Shown one piece after another: positions 1-8,793 of a stretch of 64,000 bases of DNA. Location: assembly GCF_019880205.1 (NCBI RefSeq), contig NZ_CP082292.1, forward strand, positions 1,612,001 through 1,676,000. The letters are read 5' to 3'. Positions within the stretch are counted from its first letter, which is position 1; each line of letters starts with the position of its first letter. This stretch comes from Pantoea alfalfae (GTDB lineage Bacteria; Pseudomonadota; Gammaproteobacteria; Enterobacterales; Enterobacteriaceae). Under the pieces are notes generated by a model, which was given only the letters and a program-made list of their open reading frames with translations, was not told where the DNA came from and made no database searches. The translations under genes and the position numbers were made by a program.

Positions 1-215
1 ATCGCGAAAACCGGGTAGCAACAAGCATATGCCTTCTCCTGGCACCGGGGGAAGGCATCACCTCTCAGGCCCCCGCTTTTAAAAATAACATCTTCGTCAC
101 ATCTCCAGACTTTCAGATATAATTTCAGTCAGTTGCACAAAGCCAGTCTCATCAGACAGGGTTAGCGTAATTCCTGCTGCGCATTGACGCAGACATTTCT
201 TATCAAGGTGACCCT

Positions 216-1328
216 ATGATCCGTCTGAAAACGGCGCTGGCACTTCTGCCGCTGCTGTGTAGCCCCCCGCTGTGGGCGACAACCTTTGTTTATGTGTCGA
301 ATGCCGAATCCGGCACGGTTTCCCGCTATCAGCTCAGCGAGGCGAATGGCAGCCTGCAATGGCGGGGCGATACGCCCGCCGGGAAAAAGATTATGCCGCT
401 GGCGGTCAGCCCGGATGGTAAACATCTCTATGGCGCGCTGCGCTCGTCACCTTACGCAATCATCAGCTGGCGCGTCACCCGTCCACACGGTGATCTGCAG
501 AAACTGGCGTTGACGCCGGTTAAAGCCAGCTTTCCCTGGATCACTACCGATAAGCGCGGGCGCTACCTGCTGGCCGCCTCCTATGACAGCGATATCGTCA
601 CCAGCAACCGGATTGATGATAAAGGCATTGTGACGACCCAGGTTACGGGCGAAGTGAAAACCGGGCCGCATGCCCATTCGGTGATCAGCGACGTCAGCAA
701 TCATTCGCTTTACGTTGGCAACCTTGGCACGGATCGGGTGCTGCAATATGCTTTTGCCAGTGACGGGGCGATCACGCCGCTGGGCACCGGTTTTGTTCAG
801 GGCGAGAAGAACAGCGGTGCGCGGCATTCGGTGATATCGCCGGATAATCGCTTCCTCTACAACCTCGCGGAGATGAGCGGCACCATTACGCAGTTCCGGC
901 GTGCAGCCGATGGCACGCTGACGCCATTAAAAACCTGGCCCAATGCAGTGGCGAAGAAATATAACCTGCAGCATGGCGAGCAGCGCCCGGCGGGTTACAG
1001 CGATCCGACGCCGCGCATCTGGGCGGCGGACATCAGAATCACGCCGGATGGACAATTTATCTATGTGACCGAGCGCACCTCCAGTACCGTCAGCGGCTAT
1101 CGGGTAGATAAATCGTCGGGGGAGTTAACACTCATCGGCAGCTGGCCGGTGGAAAAACAGCCGCGCAGTATCGCGATTGATGCCCAGGGCAAATGGCTGA
1201 TCGTCAGCGGAGAGAAGAGCGCCGTGATTGGCAGCTACGCCATCGCTCCGGCCAGCGGCGAACTTAAACGGGTGGCGGAAGCACCAGCTGGCAAAGGGGC
1301 AAACTGGGTGACGCTGATAACGCAGTAA
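216..1328 (+). CDS. Exported lactonase-family beta-propeller protein
   Basis: This 370-residue protein has a clear signal peptide (residues 1-21, ending in PLWA before TTF), so it should act in the periplasm. The rest is built of repeated segments of the form DG.LTP..., SPDNRFLY and ITPDGQFIYVTER, typical of the seven-bladed 6-phosphogluconolactonase-like (YbhE/Pgl) propeller family. Cytoplasmic Pgl hydrolyses 6-phosphogluconolactone; exported relatives have no settled substrate, so no reaction is claimed. The ATG at 216 follows AAGGTG at a good distance. A TATAAT at 118-123 is a possible -10 element, with no convincing -35. The gene is monocistronic. Confidence 0.85.
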   Translation: MIRLKTALALLPLLCSPPLWATTFVYVSNAESGTVSRYQLSEANGSLQWRGDTPAGKKIMPLAVSPDGKHLYGALRSSPYAIISWRVTRPHGDLQKLALTPVKASFPWITTDKRGRYLLAASYDSDIVTSNRIDDKGIVTTQVTGEVKTGPHAHSVISDVSNHSLYVGNLGTDRVLQYAFASDGAITPLGTGFVQGEKNSGARHSVISPDNRFLYNLAEMSGTITQFRRAADGTLTPLKTWPNAVAKKYNLQHGEQRPAGYSDPTPRIWAADIRITPDGQFIYVTERTSSTVSGYRVDKSSGELTLIGSWPVEKQPRSIAIDAQGKWLIVSGEKSAVIGSYAIAPASGELKRVAEAPAGKGANWVTLITQ

Positions 1329-1472
1329 CCGGCCGGTGTCTCGCGGCAGCTGATGATGGGCCAGGCAAGGCGCGTTATGCCATTTTCGGCATAAGCAGCG
1401 CAGAAATTTTTGGTTCTGATCGGGCGCGTAAGCGGGTTTACTCAGGGCATAAACTGATGCGGAGAACCCGAG

Positions 1473-1628
1473 ATGAAACAGAAACTGATAGCCTGGTTTG
1501 AACAGCTGCTGAGCGGCCCTGCGGCGGATGCCCATAGCCACGACATTAACGTTGAACTGCTACTGCCGCTAAGCCAGCTCTATGGACTGGAATATTATCC
1601 GGCAGTGCATCGTTATCATGAAAAATAA
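1473..1628 (+). CDS. Small protein of 51 residues, unknown function
   Basis: A short ORF starts with ATG at 1473 behind a GGAG at 1461-1464, and a strong terminator follows 23 bases after its stop. The peptide (MKQKLIAWFEQLL...) begins with an amphipathic basic/hydrophobic stretch and ends acidic to neutral with several His and Tyr residues. I do not recognise a family. The ribosome binding site, the terminator and enteric-like codon use favour a real gene, but there is no homology argument. Confidence 0.5.
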   Translation: MKQKLIAWFEQLLSGPAADAHSHDINVELLLPLSQLYGLEYYPAVHRYHEK

Positions 1629-1651
1629 CGGTTGTTGTGCTTTGTCTGGTT

Positions 1652-1678
1652 AAAGGCCCGCTACTTTGCGGGCCTTTT
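1652..1678 (+). terminator. Rho-independent terminator
   Basis: AAAGGCCCGC, a five-base loop and GCGGGCCTTT form a near-perfect hairpin followed by Ts. It ends the small gene upstream. Confidence 0.8.
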
Positions 1679-1889
1679 TGCGTTTAGGGGGAAGTGAACG
1701 GTCATTTCGTTGCTCAGAAAGCGCAGGGATAAAGAGATGAGCTGGTTTCTCTGGCAGATAACTTCGTTTAATATCTGCGAGTTGTGTTCCAGCACTGCTT
1801 CTTGTCGTCCCGCATTAATCGCCGTATTCTTTTTCTGCGCCTGCCAAATCAGGCGACGGAATTGGAACTCCGGTTAATGCACACTCGCG

Positions 1890-2057
1890 GCAACATTTTA
1901 TTGTCGTGCGTCTGGCTACACCTCAATGGTGGGCTGGGCGAGGGCACCTTAGGGTGCGCCGGTTCAGTGTGCCCGGTAGTTCCAACCTCGTTCAGTCTGC
2001 CACCCATGAGATTGGAACCTCAGGTGGCGGTTTAAAATGCATACTGGAGGCTTCCCC
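1890..2057 (+). other. Structured 5' leader of symE-like gene
   Basis: About 170 bases upstream of the symE-like ATG contain two interleaved inverted repeats. TTCCAACCTC (1980-1989) pairs with GAGATTGGAA (2008-2017), and CTGCCACC (1997-2004) pairs with GGTGGCGG (2023-2030), each with one mismatch. Because the second stem starts inside the first loop, they would form either a pseudoknot or two alternative folds. In E. coli the symE 5' region is covered by the antisense RNA SymR; this segment is the natural place for such control, but no SymR promoter is demonstrated. An 83-codon reading frame also crosses this stretch and is not believed to be a gene. Confidence 0.35.
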
Positions 2058-2285
2058 ATGAGCACGAACCTCGAACAACACCATTTGCCATCTGAAAGCG
2101 CGCCAACTAAAACACAACGTCGGTATACCATCGGCTATCAGCCCAAACGCGGCGATTGCACCACACCTGCAATACATCTGAGCGGGAAATGGCTTCGTGA
2201 AGCTGGATTTGAAACCGGAGCCCTTATTACGGTGAAAATTGAGCAGGGCTGTCTTGTGCTGGTTCCGGAAAATACTCAGCAATAG
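2058..2285 (+). CDS. symE: SymE-family (AbrB-fold) type I toxin-like protein
   Basis: The 75-residue product carries the SymE core RRYTIGYQP....P.I.LSGKWL.EAGFETG..ITV.IE.GCLVLVPE, an AbrB/SpoVT-like swapped-hairpin fold. E. coli SymE is an SOS-induced toxin repressed by the cis-antisense RNA SymR. The start at 2058 is chosen because GGAGG (2046-2050) sits seven bases upstream; an in-frame ATG at 2037 has no such site. The gene lies directly upstream of the truncated cdiA, and SymE-like genes are often found beside Rhs or CDI loci. No LexA box is seen here. A second copy lies at 7775-8008 on the other strand. Confidence 0.8.
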   Translation: MSTNLEQHHLPSESAPTKTQRRYTIGYQPKRGDCTTPAIHLSGKWLREAGFETGALITVKIEQGCLVLVPENTQQ

Positions 2286-2358
2286 GATATTGCGGCCTCT
2301 TCTGGCTTATGAGTTATCTTCATCATTAAGCAGTCTGAAACGCCCGCATAAGAAAAAG

Positions 2359-5300
2359 ATGTGGGCGTCATTTCAGCCATCAACCCTAACCTCGAAAACC
2401 AGCAACCTCATCGCCTTTATCAATGGCCTGGGATCCGATCTTGCCCAGATGCGTTATCTGATGGACAACGCTGCGGCGGCGCAACAGTCGCTGGGACTGG
2501 AGTTTGGTGTCTCACTCTCTGCCGGGCAACTCGCCTCTTTAGACAAGAGTATGGTCTGGTGGGAAGCCACCACGATCAACGGTGAAACGGTGATGGTGCC
2601 GAAGCTCTATCTGTCGACTAAAGATGTGGAAATACGTGATGGCAGCGTCATTGCCGGGAACAACGTGACGCTGAACGGCGGGAACGTTACCAACACCGGC
2701 AGTAGCGTGATGGCCAAAAACGATCTGACCATCGACAGCCAGAATACGCTCAGTAACCTCAACGCCGGTCTGCTCCATGCGGGTGGTGACCTGCAACTTA
2801 GCGCACTGAACGATATTAACAACGTTAGCGCGACCATCAGCGGTAAAAAAGTTGAGCTTGAGAGTCTTAATGGTGATATCAACAACCTGACCACGTCACA
2901 GCTCTGGCATCTGGATGAAGGCAACGGCAAAGGCGTACAAAAATCCTTTACCGAAACCCTGCTCGGACCAACGGCGAGCATCACTTCACTGGATTCGCTG
3001 AGCCTCAAGGCGGGCAATGATATTGCTGTCACCGGCGCGAACCTCAAAGCAGGTAGCGATCTGCTGCTGAACGCCTGGAATGATATTGCCATTACCGGCA
3101 ATCAGAACGTCACTGGCAGCGCACAATCAGGTTCCGGAAATCGCTGGCAAAAAGTTGATGCAACCAGCACTAAGACCGTTAATACGGTCGGCAGCCAGAT
3201 CGCCGCAGGCGGCAATATGACGATGCAGGCGGGCCACGATCTGACGGTTACCGCCAGCAGCATCAATGCCGGTAAAAACGCGGCGCTGGCAGCCGGTAAC
3301 GATCTTAATCTCAACAGCGCGACGACCAGCCAGAATGATGTGAAGGGTAAACGTGAAACCCATTCAACCGGGCTGGATCGCACGACGCTGACCAGTGGCG
3401 GCGACTTAGCCCTTCAGGCCGGACGCGACCTCAATAGCCAGGCGGCAGGCCTTGCCACAGACAAAAACGTCACTTTACAGGCAGGGCGTGACGTCAATCT
3501 GCTGGCAGCTGAAACGGGTTCTGGTAATAGCTACAAATCCGGCAAAAAGGTTGAGATTAATGAGTCAGTACGCCAGCAGGGTACTGAAATTGCCAGCGGT
3601 GGGAGTACGACGGTTAAAGCGGGCCGGGATGTTAACAGTGAAGCGGCTCAGGTTACGGCCAGCGGTGATATCGCAGTGGGTGCCGGACGTGACATCAACC
3701 TGACCACCGCCACTGAAAGCGATTATGCCTACAAAGAAGAGACCAAAACCAAAAAAGGATTTTTGAGTAAAAAGACCACGCATACCATCAGCGAAGACAG
3801 TGACACCCGTGAAAATGGCACCCTGCTGAGCGGCGACAATGTCACGCTTAATGCGGGCAACAATTTACTTGTCCAGGGTTCTCAGGTCGCAGGTGATGGC
3901 ACGGTAGCGCTCAGGGCCGGTAACAACGTGGATATCGTTGCTGCGACCAATACAGACTCAACCTGGCGCTTTTCGGAAACGAAGAAAAGCGGCCTGATGG
4001 GAACCGGCGGCATCGGCATCACGGTGGGCAGCAGTAAATCGGTCCATGACTTACGTGACAAGGGCACCACCCAGAGTCAGAGTGCCAGCACGGTGGGCAG
4101 CACGGGCGGTAACGTCAGCATTGTTGCGGGTGGACAGGCTCATGTCAGCGGCTCAGATCTGGTGGCGGGGCGTGATCTCGCCATTACCGGCGACAGCGTA
4201 ATCATCGATCCGGGCCATGATAAACGGACTCACGATGAACTGTTTGAGCAGAAGAAGAGCGGGCTGACACTGGCGTTATCCGGTGCCGTCGGTGATGCCA
4301 TCAATAATGCCGTTGCCGCCGCACAATCCTCGAAAAAAGAGAGTGATGGTCGTCTGGCTGCTCTGCAGGCAACAAAGGCTGCGCTCTCTGGCGTTCAGGC
4401 GGCCCAGGCCAGCCAGATGGCGGAAGTGAGTGCCGATCCCAGCAATGGAATGGGCGTCAGTCTTTCACTGAATACGCAGAAATCCAAATCGCAGCAGCAT
4501 CAGAGCACGGACAGCGTTTCGGGATCTACGATCAATGCTGGCAATAATCTCGCGATCACTGCCACAGGAAAAAATAACAGTGCGCACAGTGGTGATATTC
4601 AGATTGCCGGAAGTCAGCTGAAAGCAGCAGGCGACAGCAGTCTGAATGCGGCTAATGATATTTTACTGACCGGCGCAGCAAATACTCAGGAGAGCAGCGG
4701 TAAGAACAGCAGCAGCGGCGGCGGGGTGGGCGTCAGTATGGGTGCCGGCCAGGGCAGTGCAGGCATCAGTATTTTTGCCAGCATCAATGGCGCCAAAGGC
4801 AAAGAGAGCGGCAACGGTACGCGGTGGACCGAGACCACACTGGACAGTGGCGGCAAACTTAACCTCACCAGCGGGCGCGACACCACACTGGAGGGTGCAC
4901 AGGTCAGCGCTGACCAGGTCATCGCAAACGCAGGGCGCGATTTAACCCTGACCAGCCAGCAGGACAGCGATCGTTACGATTCAAAACAGACCAGCTACGG
5001 CGCGGGCGGCAGCTTTACCTTTGGTTCGATGACGGCTTCCGGATATGCCAGCATCAATCAGGACAAAATGCACAGCAACTACGACAGTGTGCAGGAGCAA
5101 AGCGGTATCTATGCCGGTAAAGGCGGCTTCGATATCACCGTCGGCAATCACACGCAGCTTAACGGTGCAGTGATTGCCAGCCAGGGTGATGCCGCAGATA
5201 ACCGTCTGGATACCGGCACGCTGGGCTTCAGCGACATCGGTAACGCTGCTGACTATAAAGTCAGTCACAGCGGCGGCAGCATTGCGCTGTCGAATGGCGC

Positions 5301-7137
5301 TGGCATGGGTAAACAGATGCTTGCAAACGCCGCCTCCAACAGTGCCAGCACGCTGTTATCGGGTCTGAATAATAAAGGGCACGCTGAAGGCACCACCCAG
5401 GCTGCCGTGGCAAATGGCACTCTCATTGTCCGCGATCAGAGCAGGCAGACCCGGGACGTATCGGCGCTCAGCCGTGATACTGAACATGCCAACGGCAGCA
5501 TCAGCGCGATCTTTGACAAAGAGAAAGAGCAGAAGCGGCTTCAGACCGCTCAGTTAGCCGGTGAAATCAGTGGCCAGATGACAAATATCGTCACGACCAT
5601 GGGCGATATCAAAGGCCTTGAGGAGGCGAAGAAAAGCGCCGCACCGCTGAAGGAAAATGCCAGTGAGAAAGACCGGACGAAATGGCTGGACGATCTGAGA
5701 CAAAGTGACGCTTACCAGCAGGAGATAAAGCAGTGGGGTATCGGCAGCACGTCGCAGAAGGTCGCACAGACGGTCGGCAGCATCCTGACGGGGCTGGTAA
5801 CCGGTAATGCAGGTCAGGCGGTCGCAGGCGGCCTTAATCCGTGGGCAGCGCAGCTGATTAAGAAGGAAACGACCGACGCTTCCGGCAACGTTGACGTGGC
5901 AACCAATGCCATGGCACATGCGGTATGGGGTGCGGTATCATCGCAGATGTCCGGGGGAAGTGCGGCAGCGGGTGCGGCGGGCGCGTTCAGCGGCGAGCTT
6001 GCCACACGCTATATTGCAGAGAAGTACTGGGGCGCGGACACGCCAGAGAAGATAGCGGCGCTGGGGCAGGAAGACCGCGAGCAACTGAGCCTGCTCGGCA
6101 CGCTGGCAGCAGGACTGGCGGGCGGCATGGCTGGCCACAGCAGTGCTGCAGCGACGAGCGGCGCGGTTGCAGGAAAGAATGCGGTTGAGAATAACTATCT
6201 GAGCAGCACGGAGAAGAACCGCCAGACATATCTCAACAACAAACAGAACCTGACGCCAGAAGAGCAGAAAGATAAAGAGGCGTTAAATCGCAAGGATCTG
6301 GAAAGTGATCTGGCTGCTTACGCGGCCTGCAGTGGCAAAGGTGGTGACTGTGAGGCAGAAAGAGCGAAAGCGAAGGCCGCGCAAGATACCTACTTCAATC
6401 AGACCTACCAGAATCCGAAAGAGGCTCAGGCGGGGTATCAGCAGATACAGAATCTGTTGAACTCAACAGACCCGAATGCGAAGGAAGTATTTAACATTCT
6501 GGAAGGGTATACGCAGGCGTTCATGTCGTTTGGGTACACAGAGGAAGAAGCCAGAGCGAGAGCAGGATCCTACGTTGGTTCAATGTACATCGCGGGTGGT
6601 CTGAGTGCTGTAGTCGCATCTGGAGCACTGACGAAACAGTTTGGGAAGGATGTTGCACCGGGTGCGAAACCTGGAAACTCGACGGCAAAACCTATAGAAA
6701 ATGCACCAAACTCATCTGAAACTTATTTTCGGGTTGAAGGTGGCGGAAATGGCACACAAACAAGCCAGAATAGAATTAATGTGAACTCTGACGGAAGTGT
6801 AACAATTAACTCGGGTTGTAGTGGGCAATTGTGTGTTAGCACTAATGGACCAAATCATGCTGCTTATTATCTGACCAATAGAAGGCAAGATGGTAGCGTA
6901 GTCGTATTTGAAGTCGATGCGGCTCTCCATAAACAAATAATGGATGCAGCAGTACCTCAAAGGCCAATTCCTGGGGTACCGAAAGATCCGAATGCTCCTA
7001 AGATTGTTGATCCTACAAAAGGTCAACCTAGCGTTTCGCTTGAACTACCTAAGGTGTGGGATAGGCTGATAGAGCAAAACTCATCAAAAGCTCGCGTATT
7101 AACAAAAGAGGAATTTCTGAATGAATTTAACAAGTGA
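2359..7137 (+). CDS. cdiA: Orphan CdiA-like hemagglutinin-repeat protein, N-terminally truncated, with C-terminal toxin
   Basis: About 1,590 codons encode the C-terminal half of a CdiA exoprotein. Homology begins near residue 25, in the mid-protein segment just before the repeats (..QMRYLMDNAAAAQQSLG..). It continues through filamentous-hemagglutinin repeats (many GN-A-GRD-L and AGNDI units), reaches the pre-toxin region and the VENN boundary (AVENNYL, bases about 6180-6200), and ends in a roughly 250-residue CdiA-CT toxin region. The signal peptide and two-partner-secretion domain are missing and there is no cdiB nearby, so export is unlikely unless recombination restores a full gene. The ATG at 2359 is the last start before the homology; the frame is open back to 2239, overlapping symE, and no ribosome site is convincing. 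The toxin domain (YFRVEGG at its start, AYYLTNRR and FEVD further on) is not assigned to a family. GC falls in the last 450 bases, as expected of a swapped-in toxin end. Confidence 0.85.
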   Translation: MWASFQPSTLTSKTSNLIAFINGLGSDLAQMRYLMDNAAAAQQSLGLEFGVSLSAGQLASLDKSMVWWEATTINGETVMVPKLYLSTKDVEIRDGSVIAGNNVTLNGGNVTNTGSSVMAKNDLTIDSQNTLSNLNAGLLHAGGDLQLSALNDINNVSATISGKKVELESLNGDINNLTTSQLWHLDEGNGKGVQKSFTETLLGPTASITSLDSLSLKAGNDIAVTGANLKAGSDLLLNAWNDIAITGNQNVTGSAQSGSGNRWQKVDATSTKTVNTVGSQIAAGGNMTMQAGHDLTVTASSINAGKNAALAAGNDLNLNSATTSQNDVKGKRETHSTGLDRTTLTSGGDLALQAGRDLNSQAAGLATDKNVTLQAGRDVNLLAAETGSGNSYKSGKKVEINESVRQQGTEIASGGSTTVKAGRDVNSEAAQVTASGDIAVGAGRDINLTTATESDYAYKEETKTKKGFLSKKTTHTISEDSDTRENGTLLSGDNVTLNAGNNLLVQGSQVAGDGTVALRAGNNVDIVAATNTDSTWRFSETKKSGLMGTGGIGITVGSSKSVHDLRDKGTTQSQSASTVGSTGGNVSIVAGGQAHVSGSDLVAGRDLAITGDSVIIDPGHDKRTHDELFEQKKSGLTLALSGAVGDAINNAVAAAQSSKKESDGRLAALQATKAALSGVQAAQASQMAEVSADPSNGMGVSLSLNTQKSKSQQHQSTDSVSGSTINAGNNLAITATGKNNSAHSGDIQIAGSQLKAAGDSSLNAANDILLTGAANTQESSGKNSSSGGGVGVSMGAGQGSAGISIFASINGAKGKESGNGTRWTETTLDSGGKLNLTSGRDTTLEGAQVSADQVIANAGRDLTLTSQQDSDRYDSKQTSYGAGGSFTFGSMTASGYASINQDKMHSNYDSVQEQSGIYAGKGGFDITVGNHTQLNGAVIASQGDAADNRLDTGTLGFSDIGNAADYKVSHSGGSIALSNGAGMGKQMLANAASNSASTLLSGLNNKGHAEGTTQAAVANGTLIVRDQSRQTRDVSALSRDTEHANGSISAIFDKEKEQKRLQTAQLAGEISGQMTNIVTTMGDIKGLEEAKKSAAPLKENASEKDRTKWLDDLRQSDAYQQEIKQWGIGSTSQKVAQTVGSILTGLVTGNAGQAVAGGLNPWAAQLIKKETTDASGNVDVATNAMAHAVWGAVSSQMSGGSAAAGAAGAFSGELATRYIAEKYWGADTPEKIAALGQEDREQLSLLGTLAAGLAGGMAGHSSAAATSGAVAGKNAVENNYLSSTEKNRQTYLNNKQNLTPEEQKDKEALNRKDLESDLAAYAACSGKGGDCEAERAKAKAAQDTYFNQTYQNPKEAQAGYQQIQNLLNSTDPNAKEVFNILEGYTQAFMSFGYTEEEARARAGSYVGSMYIAGGLSAVVASGALTKQFGKDVAPGAKPGNSTAKPIENAPNSSETYFRVEGGGNGTQTSQNRINVNSDGSVTINSGCSGQLCVSTNGPNHAAYYLTNRRQDGSVVVFEVDAALHKQIMDAAVPQRPIPGVPKDPNAPKIVDPTKGQPSVSLELPKVWDRLIEQNSSKARVLTKEEFLNEFNK

Positions 7138-7723
7138 TTATCAGAATTTACTCGATGCTATTTTTAATGGTAATAAAGATATAGCTATCTTTGTTGTGGA
7201 TGGCATTCATTATTATGTTGTTGATAATAAGGATAATTACTGCATCGATGTTAGGCCGGAATATAAGGCGTATATAGCTAAAGGATGGATGAAAGAGTCT
7301 CTGTATGATGAGGCAGTAAGTTCATTCAGAAATGGAGTTCCTGTATTATCTAAGGATAGCTTTAAAGATTATATAACCAAAAATGATGTTACTATTTATA
7401 CAGTTGACTGGATGAGATCATTCTTCACATTGGGCAGATCTGACGAGCAGCTTGTCAGTTTTTATGATTATGTTGAGCGATTTTTATCTACCTTAACAGA
7501 CCCAGTATCAGTTGAGTGGGATAGCTGGAGAATGCGGCTACCTAAGTTTTATATCAATTTTGACAAAAAAATATATCGCCATACTGATTGGGATAGAAGT
7601 CACGAAGCGTCTGTACCTTCTGATTGGAACGCTCAAGCAAATAGTGATTTTGGCTTGTTAGTACCAGACAAAGAGCAATACTGGCTTATTAATGGCATGA
7701 ATTTTTGGAAATTACAGATGTAA
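7121..7723 (+). CDS. cdiI: Putative CDI immunity protein CdiI
   Basis: The 200-residue, AT-rich gene overlaps the last 17 bases of the truncated cdiA and is followed by a terminator: the standard position and spacing of a CdiI gene. It would neutralise the adjacent C-terminal toxin in the cytoplasm. No signal peptide or membrane segment is present. The protein is rich in Asp and aromatic residues (for example FVVDGIHYYVVDNKDNY and VEWDSWRM). I do not recognise a named immunity family, so the function rests on position. Confidence 0.7.
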   Translation: MNLTSDYQNLLDAIFNGNKDIAIFVVDGIHYYVVDNKDNYCIDVRPEYKAYIAKGWMKESLYDEAVSSFRNGVPVLSKDSFKDYITKNDVTIYTVDWMRSFFTLGRSDEQLVSFYDYVERFLSTLTDPVSVEWDSWRMRLPKFYINFDKKIYRHTDWDRSHEASVPSDWNAQANSDFGLLVPDKEQYWLINGMNFWKLQM

Positions 7724-7730
7724 ATGGTGA

Positions 7731-7757
7731 AATCCCGGCCTCAGTGCCGGGATTTTA
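7731..7757 (+). terminator. Terminator after cdiA-cdiI
   Basis: AATCCCGGC and GCCGGGATT form a nine-pair stem followed by TTT. It lies eight bases after the immunity stop, between convergent genes (symE-like on the minus strand starts its 3' end at 7775). Confidence 0.75.
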
Positions 7758-7774
7758 CTTTATAGACTAGATAA

Positions 7775-8008
7775 TTACCCTTCTGCCGCCAACCGGATAA
7801 TCAACTGCCCCGGCTCGGTGATCACCTCGATCCGCTGGCCGGTGGTGAATCCCAGCGATGCCAGCCAACGGCCCTTGAGGGTGAGCTGAGGCAACGGGTT
7901 CGGCTGGCCTTTGTTAGGCCGGTATCCTACTTTGTAATAATGCGCCTGCGATTCACTGGCGGCGGTTGTGGCCGTGCGGGTCTCTGGCTTATGATGCGTG
8001 TCAGCCAT
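7775..8008 (-). CDS. symE: Second SymE-family toxin-like protein
   Basis: The 77-residue product has the same core as the gene at 2058 (YYKVGYRPN....P.LTLKGRWLASLGFTTGQRIEV..EPGQLIIR). The ATG at 8008 is chosen because GAGGAG (8015-8020) sits six bases upstream; the frame can be extended to a TTG at 8014, which would overlap no better site. It is convergent with the CDI module, so two SymE-like genes bracket cdiA-CT/cdiI. The two copies are clearly diverged paralogues rather than a recent duplication. Confidence 0.78.
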   Translation of the reverse strand: MADTHHKPETRTATTAASESQAHYYKVGYRPNKGQPNPLPQLTLKGRWLASLGFTTGQRIEVITEPGQLIIRLAAEG

Positions 8009-8489
8009 AATCAACTCCTCGATAGTTGCTTGTGGTCAGCGGCTGCTTTGGGTTGCACCCCGCTTCAGCCGCGCTAAAAATCTCTTCTTGGGCTCTTCCT
8101 GTTCCGTTTTCACCTGTTTAAAGATACACCTTATGTCGGGAAAACTCGCTGAAAGCTAAGACATAAAATGCGAGTCGCCTCTGAAAAATGGATTCTTTTT
8201 CCCGGTCTGCAATTCGCTTATTACTTCGTCCTGTAGCCTTCTGGAGTATCAGCTGCGGGCGGGCTTTCATGCTATAAATCCGCGTTAACCTGTCTTCAGT
8301 CTGTCTTCTTGATTACCTACGTATCGCCGCCGAAAATCATAACGAAAAGATTTCCCTGCTGGTGAAGATAGCGGTAGCAATGAGCGCCTCCGTCAGCGGT
8401 AGCCCGGAAGTGACAGCTACTATCTGAGCGGAATCATCAGCGATTTGTTAATCAGACCGTCACGCCGCCAGATGGTACACAGAAGACTG
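8009..8489. other. Non-coding stretch: symE leader and decayed DNA
   Basis: Positions 8009-8160 would be the 5' leader of the minus-strand symE-like gene. From about 8160 to 8490 I see no open gene on either strand. The sequence looks like degenerate cdiA-locus DNA leading into the recognisable remnant that follows. Confidence 0.4.
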
Positions 8490-8560
8490 ATGCCGGAACA
8501 TGCATCACCGCCAGCGGTGGCTTCAGCTTTACGTTCGGCAGCATGACCGGCTAATTGATC
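8490..8560 (+). pseudogene. Remnant of CdiA hemagglutinin-repeat region
   Basis: The stretch translates to ..ASGGFSFTFGSMTG before a stop, closely matching the segment GGSFTFGSMTAS of the truncated CdiA encoded near base 5010. It is a short, out-of-context relic of a second cdiA copy, lying upstream of a second toxin fragment in the same orientation as expected. Confidence 0.6.
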
Positions 8561-8598
8561 GTAATGGAGCGGCACAGCGGCGGCGGGAATCTCTAAAA

Positions 8599-8793
8599 GA
8601 TACTCCACCTGTAAAAGGCATGGATCGCGATGAGTATCCACCAGCTATGTTTAAATAGGGGGGAACGGGGGCCTCGGTTAGACCAATTACACCTTCGGAT
8701 AACAGAGGGGCTTGTATTGGAGCACAATGTCGAAGTTTGCCAGATGGTACATCTATAATCATCAAAACGGATGGAGGAAATAAAAATGAATGA
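8599..8793 (+). pseudogene. Broken CdiA-CT: NucA/NucB-like DNase toxin end
   Basis: One reading frame gives D-TPPVKGMDRDEYPPAMFK, then a TAG at 8656-8658, then [17 protein letters not shown]... to a TGA at 8791. The signature MDRDEYP..MF.EGG.GASV..I...DN..G fits the DNase NucA/NucB fold seen at the ends of polymorphic toxins; the TAG stands where GAG (Glu) is expected, a single-base change. The domain is also 5'-truncated. Its stop overlaps the start of the next gene by eight bases, as in intact toxin-immunity pairs. The module is therefore an orphan, inactivated toxin end. Confidence 0.6.

Noticed and set aside
1784..2035. 83-codon plus-strand frame before symE
   Set aside because: No ribosome site, low-complexity coding pattern, and it overlaps the structured leader; more likely untranslated leader.
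5987..6229. Reverse-strand frames inside the cdiA repeats
   Set aside because: Repeat-rich, GC-skewed coding DNA gives long antisense frames; no motif or start signal.
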